From positions 45,833,001-45,897,000 of the forward strand of contig CM048552.1 of assembly GCA_026413225.1 (NCBI GenBank): a stretch of 64,000 nucleotides of DNA, given 5' to 3'. Numbering within the stretch: the first letter of the stretch is position 1; each line of letters begins with the position of its first letter. The notes beneath the pieces are model-generated. The model worked only from the letters and a program-made list of their open reading frames with translations, was not told the DNA's origin and searched no databases. Shown in pieces: positions 58,501 to 64,000 of the stretch. Both the position numbers and the translations under genes were made by a program. The stretch comes from Otis tarda (taxonomy: Eukaryota > Chordata > Aves > Otidiformes > Otididae).

Positions 58501-61500
58501 ATAATAAATAGCCAAATTTTCAATTGGATGGAAAGATTTAATGTAAAAACAAAATATTACAGTGTTGGCTGAAATCTTGTAATTTCCACAATTTTTGCTT
58601 TTTCCTATAACATTTTTTTTCTTTTAGCATCCTTTCAGTCTGCATGATACACTCTATTTTAAATGAGACAGTGATTTATGTTGACTGTGCTATATAGTTC
58701 AGTATTCTGGGTCTTCTTTGCATCATGAGATAGTAATTGGTCAATTTTGTTCTTCCTGGAGCTGAAATGCTATGTAACTAAGCTGGTAGAAGAAGCCAAG
58801 GGAAGTGACTCAGACACAAAAGTGGAAGGGAATGATAGACTTAGTTTGTGTTCAAAGTGTGTTTAACATATATGGCGCAGAACATAACATTTTATAATAT
58901 TCTAAGGGTATATTCCTGTTTCTAGACTCAAGGGTCAGTTTCTATCTGTCCAGATTTCTGATTATAAACATATAGACATGTTTTATATACACAAACGTGT
59001 AAAATCCATAAAATTATTTCTTCTGTTACACACTGAAGACATAGGAGTGTTTTGAGACACAGCTGTTGAGTAAAAGCCAGTTTATCTGAGCTGCCACCTA
59101 TCAAATTTCTGGAAAATGTTTCCTGTCTTCACTTTGAGTAACAGTTCTATGAAGATATGGTTCTAAAAAAGAACCAAACACATTGCTATTTTGATGGTAA
59201 TAGTAAACTGAACTTGCCAGCTATTGTTACCAGACTATTTTAACTCTGTTTTCCTATGGAAACAATGCCTATGCAGCCATGCTATTGTTAATGTGTGCGT
59301 TCAGTAAAGCGTGAACCTGTTTGCCAGTTTCAGGCAACATGTGGCAGAGTGATGGGAACATCAAACATAAAGAAAATCTTGCAAGTTTTGGGAAACTGGA
59401 TAGCTAAATAAAGGAAAGAAACCTTATTAAGGCCCCCACAGTGGGGAAAAGCTGTAGCATGAGCTGACACTGGGGAGTTCAGATACAACACAGGCAGAGA
59501 CCATTGTGGGAAAAGTTTTAACTGAAGTTCATACTTTATTAAAACCTCACAAAATTAATTAATCTCAAGATAATTAATTTATCCAAGGAAATAATTCTTC
59601 TGAAATTTGACTCAGACAGTATTACTTTGATTTGTTGTACTGATGTCCTGTATCAGTTTATTATCTGAATATATTTAATTGTTAACAGTCAAAGATTTTT
59701 TTTTTTGTTTCCCTTCATTATTCTCCATTTCTATCCTACATCTTTTCTTGTTTCCTCTGAATATGTCTGAGACAGGTTTATGTACTCTAGGTATGAAAAT
59801 TCCTCCCCATGCCCTGGGCTACATGGAGCCATTTTCAGGTTCAGTGACTATTATAACTTCCTTGAAGCTTCTCTGACCTATTCAGTGACTTTCTGTAGAG
59901 TCAAATGACTGGACGGACAGTAGAAGGAAGCAGGACAGGAAAAGTGGCTTATCAAGTTTTCGCTAGTTGGGGTTGGGCAGGGTCAGCCACACAGAAAGCC
60001 TTTTCAGAAGTGCTTAGCTTCCCTTTCTGCTTAGTATAGTGCCCCAGATGTTCCCCATTTCCCAACCTTGAAGAAATTCACACTTGAAAAAATAACACTG
60101 TTGAAATACTTGTCACAGGGGTTCAAAGATGTGGAATCTCCTTATTTCAGTGTGTTGGAATGAAAACTATTAATTCCTAGAGGGTACCAAAAGGCCATGT
60201 GTGTGTTGAATAGCTGCACCTGGGACTTGCCTGTGAATCTGGAGTCTCCATTGAAGCTGAGATGTGGCACCCCCACCTTGCCTAAGTAAAGCTGTAAGTA
60301 CACATGTGCCTAGTCCTGCAACCTAGTGTTCTGTCCTCCTGGCTGGACTTGTTAAATGGGGCTTGGACTCAGCTTATGTGCTGCCTTATCTCTATCCTGC
60401 CTCTAGCCCAGTCTCCTGCCATTTTTGACTGACCTTCAGGCTGAACTGTGGACTTGACTCGTTGTCTTGCCTTGTCTGTGTTGATCACTGGGAACGGGTG
60501 CTACCACTGCCCCTAGTCAGGTACCATGGGACTGCATCCTGTGGGAGGATCACTGCCCAGCCTAGAATGCTGGGGTCATCGTGGCTCCCATCGTGCTCTG
60601 TTCTGGAGCAGCCCCACTCCTGCTGTTACCTGACAACTGGGATAGTTTTTTTCTGAGAAACTTATTTTAAAATTAAACATATATAAATTAAATACACAAA
60701 CATACTTTTAAGATCTGTTAATGCTACTAGTAGTTTCACTGGAATATTTAATTAAAGAAAGGGCTTATGTATGGAAATAATTAATTAGTGGGTATGTACT
60801 CTGGTATTTAATTTTCTTATGTTATTGAAATACTCAAATTGATGGTAATGGAGCAAAAAGCAGCTGTTCTAACCATGAACTTTTTTTCTATATTTGTAAT
60901 GAAGCTTTAAAGCAGTCAGCCAGATTGCTTGCGTAAGTGTTTTGAACAAAATCATCAGTACCTGCTAGGATAAGCCTCAGATTAAGTTTCTCATAACATC
61001 TGGCCAAGAAACACAGTACAGTATCATTTAGAAATAAAGTGCTAATCTAGTATAGTCTTTACTTTCATAGGGCATCTGATGCATAGTTCTGTCATCAAGA
61101 AAAATGGATATTAAAATATAAGAATTTAGATATGACTAAGTTTGGGTTGTTTAAACTTCACATTGATTAACATGGGAATGTTAAAATGAGATATGCAAAG
61201 TGACTGATACAATGGGTTCCATGAAAAGCTCAACAACTATTCCCTCAGGAGCCACATTATTTTTCAACAGCTAGGAGAATATAATTCTTAATAAGAAAGG
61301 TAATTAAAATTTCAGCATTCTGTTCTTTTACATACAGGGAAACTAAGATGAAATCGAGACTGCATCTCATTTCTGTCATGGTTACGACATTATTAGGAGC
61401 CTGTCTGTTAGTTCCAGGATCATTGACTCAGACATCCTTCTGTCTGTATCAGACCAAAGTGTTTGGCAAGGATCTAAATCCAACACCTAGGTTAGAAATT

Positions 61501-64000
61501 AGTATTCTACAACTGCTGTAAGTGAGAAAACAAATAAAGTGTGATATGGTCTGGGGCCAGAGTCACTGGAATACCCACGTTAAGAACAGAATTTTACTGG
61601 AATCTCAGATTAATAGGTAAATATTTGAAAATCTATTTTATATTTAATGCTTGCCGTGGTCTTGTTTTTGCTCTCCCTCTTCCCCCTGACTCCCTTTTCA
61701 AATTTAAATTATCTTCACTTGGCTAGGATGGAAAGCAGAAGTGCTGAAATATCTAATCTGTAAGACTTCCAGCCCAGCTGTGAAGAATCAAGTGGCTTTA
61801 GACAGTTGGAATACAGTTCAAAAGAGTATCTACAGTTTTTGGTGTTTGTCCAAGTGTTGAGACACTTTGTGGTTTACCAATCACTCTTTGGAATGTATTA
61901 GAAAGTAAACATACTCTGTCAATGCGTAAAAATCATGTGAAAGTAAATCTGCTCCTGACCTTGCTGTCCACTTGCATGCATGACTGACTTCAATGGGAGT
62001 TTCACATAGGGAATGTCTTCATGATTAGACATCTGCAGTGCAAATGAGATAATATGTATTAACGTGTGTGTTTTCTCTCTGGAATCAATTACAAGTGAGA
62101 AAAGAAAACCGTGAATATAATAACTTTCCCATGGACTGAGACCATACAACCAAATCATTTTTTCTTGCTATTAAATTAATTTTTCTTCCTATTCAAAATA
62201 CTTTCATAATTGATAGATTTCTCATCCATGAGGTGATTGAAAGAATTTTTCATTTACTACAGCTAAAATGTGATTGGGGTCAGAATTTAAATTCAGATAA
62301 CATAGGTCTCTGCAGTAGCTTATACTGAAACTAAACTCAAGTGCAGTGACAAAGAGCACTCACTTCTCCTTAAAAATGAAATAATATGTGCACACTAGAT
62401 AGCTAATACTTAGATTAAAGGGTGGAAAAATAATTAATACTGCTAGGAAAATTATTTCAGTGTTGTGAGTGCAAAGTTAAATGTTATTTCAATTTTTTTT
62501 ATCCTCAACTTTTTAGATTACAGCTTGCTGCTAAAGACATGTCAATAGGTAAAAAGTATTATAAAAATTGTTTTAAAAAGATGCTTGGATTGCCAGATTT
62601 CATAATGTATTACTACTGAATTGAGACAAAATCATTAAATGGATCAGGGAGTTAAGCCTGCGGGAAGGGAGGGAAGATGGCATAAAACGTTATTTTAATT
62701 TAATTCTGTTGAAGTAGTTTATAGAATCTACAAGTGACATTTGTGAACAATGACAAATTTAGAGACTGAAAGTTTTATTTTTTAATGTATTGATTACCTT
62801 TCATTTTAATATATATGAAGTATTTACAGTTTGAACATTATCTGTTAACTTGGAGCATTAGTTAAAATGATGAGACACTTCAAAGTTAGCCATCTTATTT
62901 ACATAGTTGAAAGATTTATATAATATCGTGATGAAATTATGACTTGACTGGTCTGTGGTTAATGCCCTGATGTAGTTAACCAGCTGTAGAGGACAATAAT
63001 GTTCCGCGATGACACTTATGATGACACCTCTTTTTGGCTATTAGGAGTCAATTTTTATTTTTGTTGCTGCAGTTCTGTTCTTCATTCAGATGAGCTTAAC
63101 ATTTCTACCTTGCATAACCCAAAGCATGTTTGAATCTGAAAGTGGTTTGGTTTCATGTTGCATTCTTATTTTGAAATCCTCCTATGTATTGACAGAAAAA
63201 TAAGACTGTGAGCATTGTGTTTTTTCTCTGCTCTGCTCTCTGTGTGTATGCCTATCAATGTGATTACTTACCTTAGATTCACTGCAGAAGAAACATCCAG
63301 AATTATTAACTTCAGCCATGGCTTTGTAATCCTTAATTAGATATACTACAGTGATTTGTCACGGAAAACAGAGAGCCTAGCCTGTGTAATTGAGTTCTAT
63401 ATTGTTAATTTTTTATTTTCTCATGTATAATTTCATACTTTACATTAATTTCATATTTTACTTAAATTTCACATTTATAAATTTTAAATATATATACATA
63501 TAAAATACATAAGATGCAATGGATATTTTCAAGATAGTTTTAAAAGAGATGTAGAATCCAAAGGGATATCTTGAAATCCCATGATGGCATTTTAAAGATG
63601 TTTTCCAGATCTGAATTGAGCTTTTAGACCCAAACATATTTACGCATATTTATGCAAACAAATATATTGCACAGATTTATGCTCAGTATATAAGCTAAGA
63701 AAATATTCTAATAAAAATTGAGAGATGTATTTTAAAAGAAATCAGTTTTGCAAGGTATTTTGTTAATTTTGTTGAGTAAAACTGCTTTTAAAGTCGCTTG
63801 CAATGAACACCAACAAATATCTAAGTAAGGCAGTCTATGAGCTTTATATTACTGCAGTGCCTAATGGTCACAATTTTGTCTCATAATAGCCTATGAAATA
63901 GACCAGCGTTCTTTTTTTTCATAGGACAAGATTAAGGTACATAAATTATGATCCGGCATAAAGTAACACCAATTCCTGTGATGACAGACTGAATCTTCCT
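55564..64000. other. Unique AT-rich DNA, no gene recognised
   Basis: About 8.4 kb has no recognised gene, RNA gene or repeat family. Local features are a GT-rich tract near 57192-57220, a T9A12 run at 58270-58290, and two GC-richer blocks (57380-57710 and 60240-60650) that may be old unidentified repeats. The first bases after 55563 may be the remainder of the LTR fragment split by the CR1. Confidence 0.5.
58258..58290. repeat. T-run/A-run junction (T9A12)
   Basis: A T-rich tract with one GC interruption (58258-58278) is followed by A12 (58279-58290). T9A12 can fold on itself. It is low complexity and likely length-variable. Confidence 0.85.

Noticed and set aside
1-64000. A hidden novel gene system (defence island, gene cluster or virus genome)
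   Set aside because: All long frames are CR1 reverse-transcriptase pieces or their opposite-strand shadows. The rest is short AT-rich frames without shared motifs, spacing or codon signal.

Overview
The window looks like bird nuclear DNA, AT-rich and gene-poor. The strongest sign is at least a dozen copies of the CR1 non-LTR retrotransposon, in both orientations and of very different ages. Most young copies end in the CR1 octamer tail ATTCTATG. There are also avian-type retroviral LTRs, including a solo LTR with perfect 5-bp target site duplications. No rRNA, tRNA, CRISPR array, operon or bacterial or phage gene is visible. I recognise no host protein-coding gene. Three short stretches have exon-like splice signals but no recognisable protein homology.

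Layout. 1-2.6 kb: unique AT-rich DNA. 2.6-5.1 kb: two CR1 3' stubs (minus strand), then a young 5'-truncated CR1 (plus strand) whose reverse-transcriptase frame is still open and continues upstream into unique sequence. 5.1-16.4 kb: unique DNA with one candidate exon near 8.3 kb. 16.4-18.9 kb: an older, decayed CR1 (minus) from the endonuclease domain to the 3' tail. 18.9-24.2 kb: unique DNA with a T19G12 homopolymer junction and a candidate 61-bp exon. 24.2-25.5 kb: a very old CR1-like relic (minus). 26.5-27.0 kb: a short CR1 (minus). 29.06-29.4 kb: an ancient CR1/L3-like 3' relic (minus). 30.6-34.2 kb: an old plus-strand CR1 split by a younger minus-strand CR1 whose RT frame is interrupted by one stop codon. 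35.1 kb: a candidate exon; 35.6 kb: a 163-bp CR1 stub. 39.7 and 41.3 kb: small CR1 3' ends. 44.4-46.2 kb: a mid-age CR1 (plus) ending in a (TATTC)15 array. 48.0-48.9 kb: a solo LTR, followed by fragments of another LTR and of CR1. 51.2-52.2 kb: a 16-bp-arm perfect hairpin and a second young CR1 (plus). 54.4-55.6 kb: an LTR fragment apparently split by a CR1 that is nearly identical, in inverted orientation, to the 44-46 kb copy. 55.6-64 kb: unique AT-rich DNA.

The elements do not form a working pathway. The window records successive retrotransposon waves, nesting and truncation in a gene desert or a large intron. I found no convincing new biological system. The items most worth checking are the chimeric RT reading frames, the nested insertions, the inverted CR1 pair, the solo LTR with its internal repeat, the perfect hairpin and the three candidate exons.
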